Positions 44,051 to 52,406 of a DNA stretch of 64,000 nt are shown piece after piece. The position numbers and the translations under genes were made by a program. Position 1 is the stretch's first letter; every line of letters begins with the position of its first letter. The notes below the pieces were generated by a model, which was given only the letters and a program-made list of their open reading frames with translations, made no database searches and was not told the DNA's origin. The stretch is from DATFVA01 sp963811905. GTDB lineage: Bacteria; Bacteroidota; Ignavibacteria; Ignavibacteriales; Ignavibacteriaceae. The stretch spans positions 1-64,000 of the forward strand of contig CAWETK010000023.1 in the NCBI GenBank assembly GCA_963811905.1. Reading direction: 5' to 3'.

Positions 44051-44090
44051 ATTATTAGTTCCTATTCCAATCGGAAGAGAGCGGTATGAA

Positions 44091-44360
44091 TTAAGCATCA
44101 GAAGTACCGGGTTGTTCAAGTTTATTCATAATTATATCGATTGCGGAACCCACGGTTGTCATTTTCTCCATCGAGGCATTGTCGATTTCAATTCCGAATT
44201 CCAGTTCTATATCAAGGATTACATCAATCAGGTTTATAGAATTAATTTCCAGATCCTTAATAAGATTGGTGTCTTCATTAATATTATTCAGTATCTTCCC
44301 CTCAGGAACATAAGGCTTTACAAGTTTTTTTAATTTCTCTGTAATTAAATTTTTGTTCAT
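44091..44360 (-). CDS. Acyl carrier protein
   Basis: Carries the growing acyl chain on a 4'-phosphopantetheine arm. The 89-residue helical protein has the attachment Ser in DLEINSINLIDVILDIE; the usual DSL is NSI here, so it is not the housekeeping AcpP. It ends the operon reductase-dehydratase-ketosynthase-carrier, 29 nt after the ketosynthase stop. It probably serves that dedicated pathway. Confidence 0.85.
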   Translation of the reverse strand: MNKNLITEKLKKLVKPYVPEGKILNNINEDTNLIKDLEINSINLIDVILDIELEFGIEIDNASMEKMTTVGSAIDIIMNKLEQPGTSDA

Positions 44361-44389
44361 TTTTTCCTTCTTCAGCGATTGTTCTGATT

Positions 44390-44881
44390 TTAAGCTGCAT
44401 ATTTACTGAATATAATACATGCATTTACATCTCCAAAACCTAAGCTGGTCTTTGCAATAATGTTCAGCCGTTTCGGAAAAGTCAGTTCACGCGGAATTCT
44501 GCTCTCACTTATTATATCTGCAACCTCCGGGTTAACATCCTCACAATTTATTGAGGGATATAAAAAATGACCATATAATTCAAGTGCGGCCGCTGCACAT
44601 TCAATTGAACCGGAAGCAGTTAGACAGTGTCCGGTCATAGATTTTAATGAATTGATATATGGGAACTCATCTCCGTATTTATTCAGTGCTTCGGCCCAGT
44701 TTCTGATTTCAAGGGAATCCTTTGTGGTTGAAGTCAGGTGTCCGTCGATTGCATCTATGTCCTGCGGTTTTATTCCGGAATTGTTTATTGCCGTTTTAAT
44801 ACATCTCTGAACTGCGGCGGAATTCTGAACGGTCATGGTTCCGTCGCCTCTTTGTCCTCCCGAATTAATTTCGCCTCCCAA
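44390..44881 (-). CDS. FabF-like ketosynthase, C-terminal fragment
   Basis: C-terminal half of a beta-ketoacyl-ACP synthase, out of frame with the N-terminal half at 44923-45666. It carries the active-site His regions: GHLTSTTKDSLE, where GTGT is replaced by GHLT, and KSMTGHCLTASGSIE. It ends in NIIAKTSLGFGDVNACIIF. The frame stays open back to about 44980, where ASGFVPGSGAGALLLES lines up directly with the N-terminal frame. A single missing base near 44976-44985 explains the break. Confidence 0.8.
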   Translation of the reverse strand: MGGEINSGGQRGDGTMTVQNSAAVQRCIKTAINNSGIKPQDIDAIDGHLTSTTKDSLEIRNWAEALNKYGDEFPYINSLKSMTGHCLTASGSIECAAAALELYGHFLYPSINCEDVNPEVADIISESRIPRELTFPKRLNIIAKTSLGFGDVNACIIFSKYAA

Positions 44882-44922
44882 AACCTCGGCATAAATCCTT
44901 GCTCCCCTCTGCTTCGCACTAT

Positions 44923-45666
44923 CTAACGATTCCAGCAGTAATGCTCCTGCCCCGCTTCCCGGAACAAATCCTGAGGCTGTCCGCTCATAGGCCGTGACCC
45001 TTTTTCAGGAGTATCATTGAATTTGTAAGTCATTACTCTGATGGCGTCAAAGCCTGCCCATACGTAAGGACCATGATCACATGTACTTCCTGCGATCATC
45101 CTTACTGCCCGGCCTGATTTAATTCTTTCATAAGCCATCAATACTGCCTCGGTGCCGGTAGAACATGCTGCGGAATTTGTTGTAACCTGGTTGCCTAGTC
45201 CCAGCATTCCTCCCAGATATGCACTCACCCCGCTTACCATAGTTTGGATTAAAGTATTGCTGCCGAGCCTTCGGACTTCTCCCCTATCAACTTTATAAAT
45301 CGCCTCCCGGGTCTTTTCAACGCCTGAAGATCCCGTCCCCATAATTAACCCGCTGTCATAATCAGCCTCATCAGAATTGTTAATACTCATTCCTCCGTCA
45401 AGCCAGGCCTCAGCACCTGCAATGCAGCCGTATAATATTCCTGAGCTATTAAAATTTCTCAGCTGTAAAGGCGTAAAATGTTTCTGAACCAGTTCCTCCG
45501 GTACTTCAGGTATCCCGGCAATGCAGCACGAAAATTTAAGGTCAGCTAGTTCCCTGACAAACCTGATACCTGATTTTCCTTTTTTGATCGCATTGATAAA
45601 TGCTTCTGTTCCTGCAGCGATTGGTGAGACAATACCTATGCCTGTAATAACGACCCTGTTATTCAT
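44923..45666 (-). CDS. FabF-like ketosynthase, N-terminal fragment
   Basis: Condensing enzyme that extends acyl-ACP with malonyl-ACP. This frame holds the N-terminal VVITGIGIVSPIAAGTE and the nucleophile Cys near residue 168 in NSAACSTGTEAV. It runs to RPMSG, after which the frame is lost and the residues to 45000 are out of frame. The C-terminal half is at 44390-44881. The start is ATG 45666, overlapping the dehydratase stop by 8 nt. Restoring one base gives a full-length protein of about 425 residues with all three catalytic residues. The product is more diverged than housekeeping FabF. Confidence 0.82.
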   Translation of the reverse strand: MNNRVVITGIGIVSPIAAGTEAFINAIKKGKSGIRFVRELADLKFSCCIAGIPEVPEELVQKHFTPLQLRNFNSSGILYGCIAGAEAWLDGGMSINNSDEADYDSGLIMGTGSSGVEKTREAIYKVDRGEVRRLGSNTLIQTMVSGVSAYLGGMLGLGNQVTTNSAACSTGTEAVLMAYERIKSGRAVRMIAGSTCDHGPYVWAGFDAIRVMTYKFNDTPEKGSRPMSGQPQDLFREAGQEHYCWNR

Positions 45667-46111
45667 CACGGCTCTTTATTAACATTCCCGAAATCGTACC
45701 TTTACAAACTGTTTTTCCGCTGCTGTTATTCATCGTTACCTTACACTTTAGTTTGCCGAACCTGAAATAAATCTTTTCGGAAACGACAGATACTTTCTCA
45801 CCGGGATAAACGGGAGCCAGGAAATCTACATCCGATGAAACCATTGCAAAACGGGGCGGATCACCGAGGCCGGAAGATCCCTTCAATAAAAAGATACCCA
45901 GGCATACTAATCCAATCTGAGCCATTGTTTCAATAAGAATAACCCCGGGCGTTACCGGATAACTTTTAAAGTGTCCTTTATAAAAGAATTCCTCTTCATC
46001 ATATGTATATGAACCTGTCGCAGAATTTTCATCCAGCTTCTCGATTGAATCGACAAATAAAAATGGTTTCGTGTAAGGAAGCAGGGAAACGATATTTTCT
46101 TTAGTAATTAT
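45659..46111 (-). CDS. FabZ-like 3-hydroxyacyl-ACP dehydratase, odd start
   Basis: Hotdog-fold dehydratase that removes water from 3-hydroxyacyl-ACP. The frame is open from 46111, giving about 150 residues: LLPYTKPFLFVDSI (FabZ N-terminus), KGHFKSYPVTPGV with the catalytic His, and IETMAQIGL with the Glu. No ATG, GTG or TTG precedes these motifs; the first ATG (45925) lies after the catalytic residues. Candidates for the start are ATA 46111, which overlaps the reductase stop as ATAA, and the next codon ATT. A rare start codon or a base error is implied. Confidence 0.8.
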   Translation of the reverse strand: MITKENIVSLLPYTKPFLFVDSIEKLDENSATGSYTYDEEEFFYKGHFKSYPVTPGVILIETMAQIGLVCLGIFLLKGSSGLGDPPRFAMVSSDVDFLAPVYPGEKVSVVSEKIYFRFGKLKCKVTMNNSSGKTVCKGTISGMLIKSRDE

Positions 46112-46905
46112 GACAGGTGTTCTCCTCCGTTCACTGGAATTACCGCTCCGTTTATCCAGGCAGCTTCATCAAGACTCAAAAGGTAAACTGCATTTGCAAT
46201 ATCTTCCGGTGTAGTTAATTTCTTAAAGGGATTTCTAAGCCTCGAATATTTTGCCAGCTGTTCATTTCCGGGAATCATTCTGAATGATTTTGTATCCGTA
46301 ATCCCCGCCTGTATGCAGTTCGCACGAATTCCATGCTGTGCAAATTCCAGCGCTATATTTCTCGTAATCGCTTCAAGTGCTGCCTTCGCCGCCGAAACAG
46401 CGCCGTAATATTTCCATGCTTTTGATGAACCTTCGCTTGTAAAACTAATTATCCTGGCATCAGGTGCAAATAACCGTATTTGAAATAAATCCTGAACCCA
46501 GTCGTAAAGACTTACCGCCATCGCTTCTATTGTTAATTTAAAATCATCATTCCTCAAAACTTCATTTTTGTCGTCCGTCATAGGCTTAAGATTACCCCTG
46601 GCAATGCTGTGCAGCAAAATCCTTATCCTTCCTTCCTTGCCTGTATTTTCGCTTAATTCAGAAATCACCTTTCTTCTGGATTCAGGATTGACTGCATCGG
46701 AGTTATACGATAAAAATCCAACCCCTTCCCTTAATATCTCATCAAAATTTTTCTGAATCTCAGGAATATCGGACTTGCGGTCCCGGTGAACTACACAAAT
46801 ATTCATCCCATGCCTGGCAAGTTTTTTCGCTGAAGCAAGACCAAGTCCCTCCGATCCGCCAAGGATCAGGGCCCAGTAATTTTTTCCTTCAAATTCTTTT
46901 ACCAA
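46108..46905 (-). CDS. Enoyl-ACP reductase-like SDR (FabI/FabL type)
   Basis: Short-chain dehydrogenase resembling enoyl-ACP reductases, the last step of the elongation cycle. It has ILGGSEGLGLASAKKLA at the N-terminus, LLHSIARGNLKP (FabI-like HSIA), and the spacing Y-x6-K in YYGAVSAAKAALEA that marks FabI/FabL rather than the Y-x3-K of FabG. NGAVIPVNGGEH closes the protein. Length is 265 residues. The start is TTG 46905 with no good ribosome-binding site. It leads the four-gene operon. It could also be a reductase for a specialised acyl chain. Confidence 0.8.
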   Translation of the reverse strand: MVKEFEGKNYWALILGGSEGLGLASAKKLARHGMNICVVHRDRKSDIPEIQKNFDEILREGVGFLSYNSDAVNPESRRKVISELSENTGKEGRIRILLHSIARGNLKPMTDDKNEVLRNDDFKLTIEAMAVSLYDWVQDLFQIRLFAPDARIISFTSEGSSKAWKYYGAVSAAKAALEAITRNIALEFAQHGIRANCIQAGITDTKSFRMIPGNEQLAKYSRLRNPFKKLTTPEDIANAVYLLSLDEAAWINGAVIPVNGGEHLS

Positions 46906-47141
46906 ATTAGTTATAACTTTAGTGAGAAATTATTTTGTTCTGCAGAAAGCATCTTCAGCTGAACTGAATAAGTTAATATTCCTTAACCGGAATTTCCGAA
47001 AGTTGTGTGACGGTAAAATAATCAACTTACCATCATTTTCCATAGGATTATGATTTTAAAGGAGAAGAGGGTGATCCGGATATCAAACACTATTGTAAGG
47101 CTGACCTTCTTCGTTTTGATGAAGATTAAAAAGAATTCTTT

Positions 47142-47876
47142 TTATGGTACATAGATGCTGTCAATAGTTGAGAATGTGATTCCATACGTGTTTAATTTGT
47201 ATTTGCCGGTTACGGAATCATAATATTCTAACCCGTACAGGCTGAGAGGGAGAACAAATGCTGTGGCGTAGAGTTTGTCCCCGCTGCTTAGTCCGGCGTC
47301 TGTTTTCTGATTCTCAGTCATTATCCTGTATGTATGAAAATTAATGGAATCAGCCGGAACCTGGTATGACATTTCCATATCGAAAGTGATTTCGGGCTCT
47401 TTTATAATATATTTTTTTGAAAATATAATTTCCACAAATATATAATCGTCATACGGAGCTGATATGGTACCTTCAGCATTTATCCTTAAGAGAGAATCCT
47501 CACTTGTTATATCTAAATTTGTTACGGTAATAGGAATAATTTTTTGAAGACTATTATTATAAAGACTATATGTTCCGCTTCCTACGAACTGGATGTTATA
47601 ATTTTTTTCGGTATAAAATCCTTCTTTCGAATAGGTGATGGAGTAGACTCCTGCAGGAACCCCGTCAATTTGCCAGAAACCATTTTGATTTGTGCTGGCA
47701 GCTAAAGAGGTATTATCAATAGATATATTTACACCCTCAGAATTGTTCAGAAATTGATGATTATCGTACAGGCTAACCCTGCCTATTAGGCTGCCTTTAC
47801 TGTTAACAGATACGGAATTATCCCCGCATGAACTTAATGTAATGAGAAGCAGCATTCCAAAAAAATAATATTTCAT
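47142..47876 (-). CDS. Lipoprotein with carboxypeptidase-regulatory-like domain
   Basis: Predicted lipoprotein: the lipobox is in LSSC after a hydrophobic stretch. Residues about 28-100 (GSLIGRVSLYDNHQF, NQNGFWQIDGVPAGVYSITY) form a carboxypeptidase-D regulatory-like (CarboxypepD_reg) beta-sandwich, common in Bacteroidota surface proteins. The rest has no recognised domain. It is separated from the acyl operon by about 235 nt. Function unknown; a carbohydrate- or protein-binding surface role is possible. Confidence 0.72.
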   Translation of the reverse strand: MKYYFFGMLLLITLSSCGDNSVSVNSKGSLIGRVSLYDNHQFLNNSEGVNISIDNTSLAASTNQNGFWQIDGVPAGVYSITYSKEGFYTEKNYNIQFVGSGTYSLYNNSLQKIIPITVTNLDITSEDSLLRINAEGTISAPYDDYIFVEIIFSKKYIIKEPEITFDMEMSYQVPADSINFHTYRIMTENQKTDAGLSSGDKLYATAFVLPLSLYGLEYYDSVTGKYKLNTYGITFSTIDSIYVP

Positions 47877-48112
47877 TTTTATTTCCCTTTTATATTATGG
47901 ATGGATATCTATCCTTTTTGATATTCTAAATGGTTTGTTAAAATGTATCTGCATCCCCGGGTCTTAGGTAATCCCTACTAAGCTTACTCATTCACATTTC
48001 TGCGGGAAGTCAACCAGTTTTTTATCTAAATTAAATCATCGCAGCTGATTCGTCAAGGCAATTAGATTCCCATTTGAGCTACAAACAGTTTTGGATATAC
48101 ATACTTTGTACA

Positions 48113-48149
48113 GGCAGGTTTAAACATCGATGAGCTGTTGTCTGTGGAA
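48113..48149 (+). repeat. 37-nt direct repeat, left copy
   Basis: GGCAGGTTTAAA begins a 37-nt element that recurs at 49742-49778 with 33 of 37 bases identical. The two copies flank the T9SS gene at 48259. The rest of the gap 47877-48258 holds no gene that I can support. Confidence 0.7.
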
Positions 48150-48258
48150 TGCGGGGATCAAGATTTAATCATCAGCCGGGGCACACAATCCTGAACCTAT
48201 TGACAATTATATTTCCTTATGTAAATTAGAATAACTAAAAACATTTTTTTGGGGATTT

Positions 48259-49659
48259 ATGAAAAAGACCTTATCTCTGTTTCTTTTTCTTTCGGGCTTA
48301 GGCCTCGCTCAAAGTTTCATAGAATTAAACGAAGATTTTAACAATGGTTTAAATCTCTGGTCCATCTCCTCCCAGGGCAATAACTGTACGTGGGAAAATT
48401 ATTTCCCTCCCTACCCCGGCCCTTATACCATCCCTGATGCAGAAGGCGGTATAATGGCTGCCGATATTGATCAGTGCGGAAATCCCGTTAATACCACGGC
48501 GGTACTTGATACTGTCATCGATATGAGTGGTTACTTTTGTGTACTGATTCTAAACTGGGATAGCGACTGGAATGCAGCACAAAATAGTGATTCGGCTTTC
48601 GTTGAGATAAGCTTCGACTATGGAAATACCTGGGAAGCCGTATGGACAAAAGCCGGTGAATCATCAAGGAATACTTTTGAAACTGCCATCTATGATGAAT
48701 ACTTACAAGGGGATGAAGATTATGCAATGATCCGGTTTCGTACTGTCCAGAACGACGCAGGATCATGGTGGGCGATGGATAATTTATCAGTGAGTATATC
48801 ATTCGTACTGGAAATACCTGCCACACCTTCCAACTTGACTGCAGAACTGACCGGACCCGCCCCGGATATACAGCTGAGCTGGGATTTTAATCAGCCTCCG
48901 ACCGGTGCGATCGGGTTTCAGATCACCCGGAAAACAGGTGATCCGTGGCCGTATAATAATTATCAGGTTCTCGACAGCGTCGATATTTCAGCACGCTCTT
49001 ACATCGATACTACGACACTGGATAATGTGGAATATTCCTACAGGATAAGGTCATATTCATTTGAACTTTATTCTTTCCTGTCAGACCCGGCAGTTGTAAC
49101 AACTCCTGTTGAGTTCGTAAGCTTCACTGCGGCTCTTAATCAAAGTAATGTTATCCTTACCTGGACAACGGCAACTGAGACAAATAATTCCGGGTTCGAA
49201 GTCCAATGTAATTCGGGAAAAGGATGGAAGACCCTTACCTTTATTCCCGGGGCGGGAAATAGCGCTTTACAGCATACGTATTCATATTCAGATAGGAACC
49301 TGAGCTGCGGTAATTATAAATACCGTCTTAGACAAGTTGATTACAACGGGTCTTATCATTATTCAGAAACCGTGTCTGCTGAAATAAAAGGATTGAACGA
49401 ATATTTTCTATACCAGAATTATCCGAACCCTTTCAACCCTTCTACTACGATCAGTTATTATATTCCGCAGAGCGGTAAAGTATGTGTAAATGTATACAAC
49501 CTGCTGGCTCAGCAAATTGCGGTTCCCGTGAATGAAGTCCAGGGAGCAGGTAAACATGAGATCGTTTTCGATGCTGGAAAATTACCTGCCGGGCTGTACT
49601 TTTACCAGGTTCAATCGGGTTCTTTCTCTGAGACAAGGAAGATGCTCCTGCTAAAATAG
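48259..49659 (+). CDS. Secreted T9SS protein with jelly-roll and FN3 domains
   Basis: Surface protein. A signal peptide (about 1-17) is followed by a MAM/jelly-roll-like domain (about 20-178: FIELNEDFNNGLNLW, AFVEISFDYGNTWEAVW, GSWWAMDNLSVS). An FN3-like domain covers about 185-275, a second beta domain about 280-375, and the T9SS sorting domain ends the protein with NYPNPFNPSTTISYYIP and GLYFYQVQSGSF. It is intact, with no frame break. The role is probably adhesion or polymer binding at the cell surface. Confidence 0.85.
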   Translation: MKKTLSLFLFLSGLGLAQSFIELNEDFNNGLNLWSISSQGNNCTWENYFPPYPGPYTIPDAEGGIMAADIDQCGNPVNTTAVLDTVIDMSGYFCVLILNWDSDWNAAQNSDSAFVEISFDYGNTWEAVWTKAGESSRNTFETAIYDEYLQGDEDYAMIRFRTVQNDAGSWWAMDNLSVSISFVLEIPATPSNLTAELTGPAPDIQLSWDFNQPPTGAIGFQITRKTGDPWPYNNYQVLDSVDISARSYIDTTTLDNVEYSYRIRSYSFELYSFLSDPAVVTTPVEFVSFTAALNQSNVILTWTTATETNNSGFEVQCNSGKGWKTLTFIPGAGNSALQHTYSYSDRNLSCGNYKYRLRQVDYNGSYHYSETVSAEIKGLNEYFLYQNYPNPFNPSTTISYYIPQSGKVCVNVYNLLAQQIAVPVNEVQGAGKHEIVFDAGKLPAGLYFYQVQSGSFSETRKMLLLK

Positions 49660-49741
49660 TATCAAATGCTTTTTGGACAGGAAGATTTATTCTTTTAATT
49701 ATATTATTCAGTTGGTTCGTGTCAATCAGATATAATTACAC

Positions 49742-49778
49742 GGCAGGTTTAAAAATCGGTGAGCTGTTGTTTGTAGAA
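49742..49778 (+). repeat. 37-nt direct repeat, right copy
   Basis: Same orientation and 33 of 37 bases identical with the copy at 48113-48149. It overlaps the left arm of the inverted repeat at 49761. Confidence 0.7.
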
Positions 49779-49849
49779 GAGTTTTACCTGGAAATTCAAA
49801 AATTTCGCCTTCACTAAAGAAGCTGCAGGTAATCGGCAAACAACAGCTC
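49761..49849. repeat. Long inverted repeat after the T9SS gene
   Basis: GAGCTGTTGTTTG at 49761-49773 pairs perfectly with CAAACAACAGCTC at 49837-49849. Inside, TTACCTG (49784-49790) pairs with CAGGTAA (49826-49832). The whole could fold as one extended stem. No U tract follows. It may be a small mobile repeat or a transcript end. Confidence 0.7.
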
Positions 49850-50155
49850 GAATATTTGTTATAAGCAATCAATACTTATGCCAGAACCGGTCAGGGGACA
49901 TCCAATCAATATCAAATCTTAATAATTTTGATTCCTGCTTCTGAAAATGTATTTATTCTCTCCTGAAGCAGCCTCATTTCGCCTCCGACGCCTAAATTCC
50001 GGCTAAATACTGTCAGATTTTCAGACTCCAGTTCGAAATTGAAACACTTTTTTTCACCGGTGTTTTTCCGTGATTCACCGATTTCTTATTTATTATCGGG
50101 TATAACCCGTTTAAGTTTACACCAGAACTAAAATTTTTATGTTGAGGAAAATAAA

Positions 50156-50908
50156 ATGATAGAAAACCGCACAAAAGCAAACAGCAGAATATTCCTGGGA
50201 TTTGTACTTGTAATACTGGGAGCTTTATTCTTATTAGATAATCTTAACTTCATGTACTTCAGTATACCGCATGTTATTTTTTCTTTTCCAACGATCCTGT
50301 TAGTTATAGGAATACTCATCCTCGTCAATTCCGAAAAAAAGGGAGCCGGCATCATCCTGGTCGTGATCGGTACATTCTGGCTTCTGTCAGAGATCTTTCC
50401 CCATATTTCTTTTAACGGCGGAGTAATTTTTTCCATACTTATTATAGCATTGGGGATTTACATTCTTATCAAAAGAAGAGGTCCTTCAGGAAATAGATAT
50501 TCTTATAATACTGCTGAAGGAACCGTCCAAAGCGGCGCTTCCACAGGTGAATATACTAAGGAAATTGATAGGATAGATGATGTGGCAATTTTCGGAGGAG
50601 GACATAAGTTCATTTCATCCAGTAATTTCCAGGGAGGAAATATAACTGCGATTTTCGGGGGATCAGAAATAGATCTTACAAGGTGCAAGCTGGCGCCGGG
50701 AAATCATATCCTTGATGTAACTGCAATTTTCGGCGGTACAACATTGATCGTTCCGAAAGAGTGGAATATCATTATAAACGTTCTTCCTTTATTCGGAGGT
50801 TTTTCGCATAAAGGAATGAGAGGACCTAATGTGCAGATCAACCCCGAGAGCACTCTTATAATTAAGGGCGTTGTTATAATGGGCGGCGGCGAAATTAAAA
50901 CTTATTAG
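50156..50908 (+). CDS. LiaF-like membrane protein
   Basis: Resembles LiaF and related cell-envelope stress proteins (LiaF-TM/DUF5668 plus a C-terminal LiaF domain). Four helices lie at about 10-115. The C-terminal beta-helix-like part has repeated strands with IFGG: DDVAIFGGGHKF, ITAIFGGSEIDL, VTAIFGGTTLIV and LPLFGGFSH. It precedes a LytS-type kinase gene by 7 nt, so it is probably a partner or inhibitor of that kinase, as LiaF is of LiaS. Confidence 0.83.
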   Translation: MIENRTKANSRIFLGFVLVILGALFLLDNLNFMYFSIPHVIFSFPTILLVIGILILVNSEKKGAGIILVVIGTFWLLSEIFPHISFNGGVIFSILIIALGIYILIKRRGPSGNRYSYNTAEGTVQSGASTGEYTKEIDRIDDVAIFGGGHKFISSSNFQGGNITAIFGGSEIDLTRCKLAPGNHILDVTAIFGGTTLIVPKEWNIIINVLPLFGGFSHKGMRGPNVQINPESTLIIKGVVIMGGGEIKTY

Positions 50909-50915
50909 TCAGATA

Positions 50916-51977
50916 ATGGAAAGTAATCCCATATTAAGCAGCCGAAGGAATATTTATTTTTATTTCCTATTCTGGCTGATAGTGATTGTAATAAATTTTC
51001 TGTTATTAAACCTTGCGCTGAAGCTGGATGCAGCAACATCTGTTTCCGATAGTCTGGTTTTTAATTTGATTTTAAGCGGGCTGGGACTAAGTTTCTGGTA
51101 CTCAACCCGCTATATTTCGTTTGAGAATACCGCATTTTATAAGATTATTATTAACCATATAATCGGGGCTGGTTTCATTTCGGCAATATGGCTTTTAAGC
51201 GGCTACCTTGTAATGAAAAGTTTGCCCTCATTTGACAGCAGCTATCAAAACTTTTTTATCACTACCCTTCCCTGGCGTTTCCTGATCGGGGTACTGATAT
51301 ATTTTGTCATCACTTCGTTTTATTACCTTATTATATACTACTCAGGATTCCAGGAAAGAAAGCTTCACGAATCGGAGCTCAGGAACCTCGTTACGCAGGC
51401 TGAACTGAAGTCTCTCAAATTTCAGATAAACCCTCATTTCATTTTCAACAGCCTGAATTCCATGAGCGCCCTTACCACTATCGATCCTGAGAAAGCACGC
51501 GGAATGATACTTAAGCTTGCCGAGTTTCTCAGGTATACCCTTGCAAATAACGATCAGCAGAAGAATAAGCTGAAAGATGAATTGAAGAATATAAAGCTGT
51601 ATCTCGAAATTGAAAAGATAAGGTTCGAGGATAAGTTTGATTATACGGAGGAAGTTTCGGATGAATGCCTTGAGGCTGAGGTACCGAATATGCTCCTACA
51701 GCCGCTCTTTGAGAACGCAGTAAAGCATGCTGTGTATGAATCGCTTGAGATAGTGAAGGTCAGGCTGAAATGCGGAAGCGAAAACGGCTACCTGAAGATA
51801 GAGGTCGAAAATACTTACGATCCTGAAACGAAATCTAAAAAGGGTACAGGCGTGGGATTAAAGAATATACAGGAACGTCTGAAACTCATATACAGCCAGG
51901 AAGACCTGATACAGATTGTTAAAGATAATGGAGTGTTCAGGGTCATCCTCTTCGTGCCGCAGCTATTGTCGACCTAA
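50916..51977 (+). CDS. LytS/YehU-family sensor histidine kinase
   Basis: Membrane sensor kinase. About four helices (roughly 15-145) are followed by a linker, then the His_kinase domain with the phospho-acceptor His in QINPHFIFNSLNSMSAL and a C-terminal HATPase domain (LLQPLFENAVKHAVYE and GTGVGLKNIQERL). Length is 353 residues, as usual. It lies directly after the LiaF-like gene; the LytTR regulator gene is 430 nt downstream. The signal is unknown; cell-envelope stress is likely by analogy. Confidence 0.9.
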   Translation: MESNPILSSRRNIYFYFLFWLIVIVINFLLLNLALKLDAATSVSDSLVFNLILSGLGLSFWYSTRYISFENTAFYKIIINHIIGAGFISAIWLLSGYLVMKSLPSFDSSYQNFFITTLPWRFLIGVLIYFVITSFYYLIIYYSGFQERKLHESELRNLVTQAELKSLKFQINPHFIFNSLNSMSALTTIDPEKARGMILKLAEFLRYTLANNDQQKNKLKDELKNIKLYLEIEKIRFEDKFDYTEEVSDECLEAEVPNMLLQPLFENAVKHAVYESLEIVKVRLKCGSENGYLKIEVENTYDPETKSKKGTGVGLKNIQERLKLIYSQEDLIQIVKDNGVFRVILFVPQLLST

Positions 51978-52406
51978 AGTCAGGCAGGATCTTAACTTTA
52001 GTTTTTCCAGCCATAATTTTCCTGGCAGCCAATGCCATCCCGGCCTTATAAGGAATCCTGAACTTTCATTTCCCCAATAAAAATCATCCCGATATTAGAC
52101 GGGATCCTACCTATCCCGTGTCACTTTTCTGCCTTCTTTATCCTGTCTTTTCCTGATTGTTTGAACGTAAAAAGGAGAGGGATTAACCCGGTACTAACCC
52201 GTATTGAATACGCACTGAATACGCACTGAATACGCTCTGAATACGCTTTGAATACGCTTTGAATACGCTTTAAAATCGTTATTATCCTGAATTAACCAAA
52301 TATTTCATAGCCATCACTCTTCTCTTAAAACAAAGTTTTCAACCCGGGGGTAACCCTCCAATCGCAAAATTCTTTATATTTACTCCCTGATTTAACGCCT
52401 CTGAAT
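51978..52406. other. Gap between kinase and regulator genes
   Basis: No gene. It holds an ATCCCG/CGGGAT hairpin at 52086-52105 and the 11-nt repeat array at 52201-52266. A kinase and its regulator are usually adjacent, so this long gap with repeats is unusual. Confidence 0.55.
52201..52266 (+). repeat. 11-nt tandem repeat, six units
   Basis: Six units in a row: GTATTGAATAC, GCACTGAATAC (twice), GCTCTGAATAC, GCTTTGAATAC (twice), then a decayed seventh. The core ATACGC matches the reverse complement of the 19752 array. The array lies about 140 nt upstream of the LytTR regulator start. Confidence 0.88.

Larger units (their letters stand above)
49660..50155. other. Intergenic gap with repeats
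   Basis: No gene is supported. The gap holds the right 37-nt repeat and a long inverted repeat at 49761-49849; the remaining 300 nt up to the LiaF-like gene show nothing that I recognise, apart from an ACCCG-rich segment just before the gene. Confidence 0.5.
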
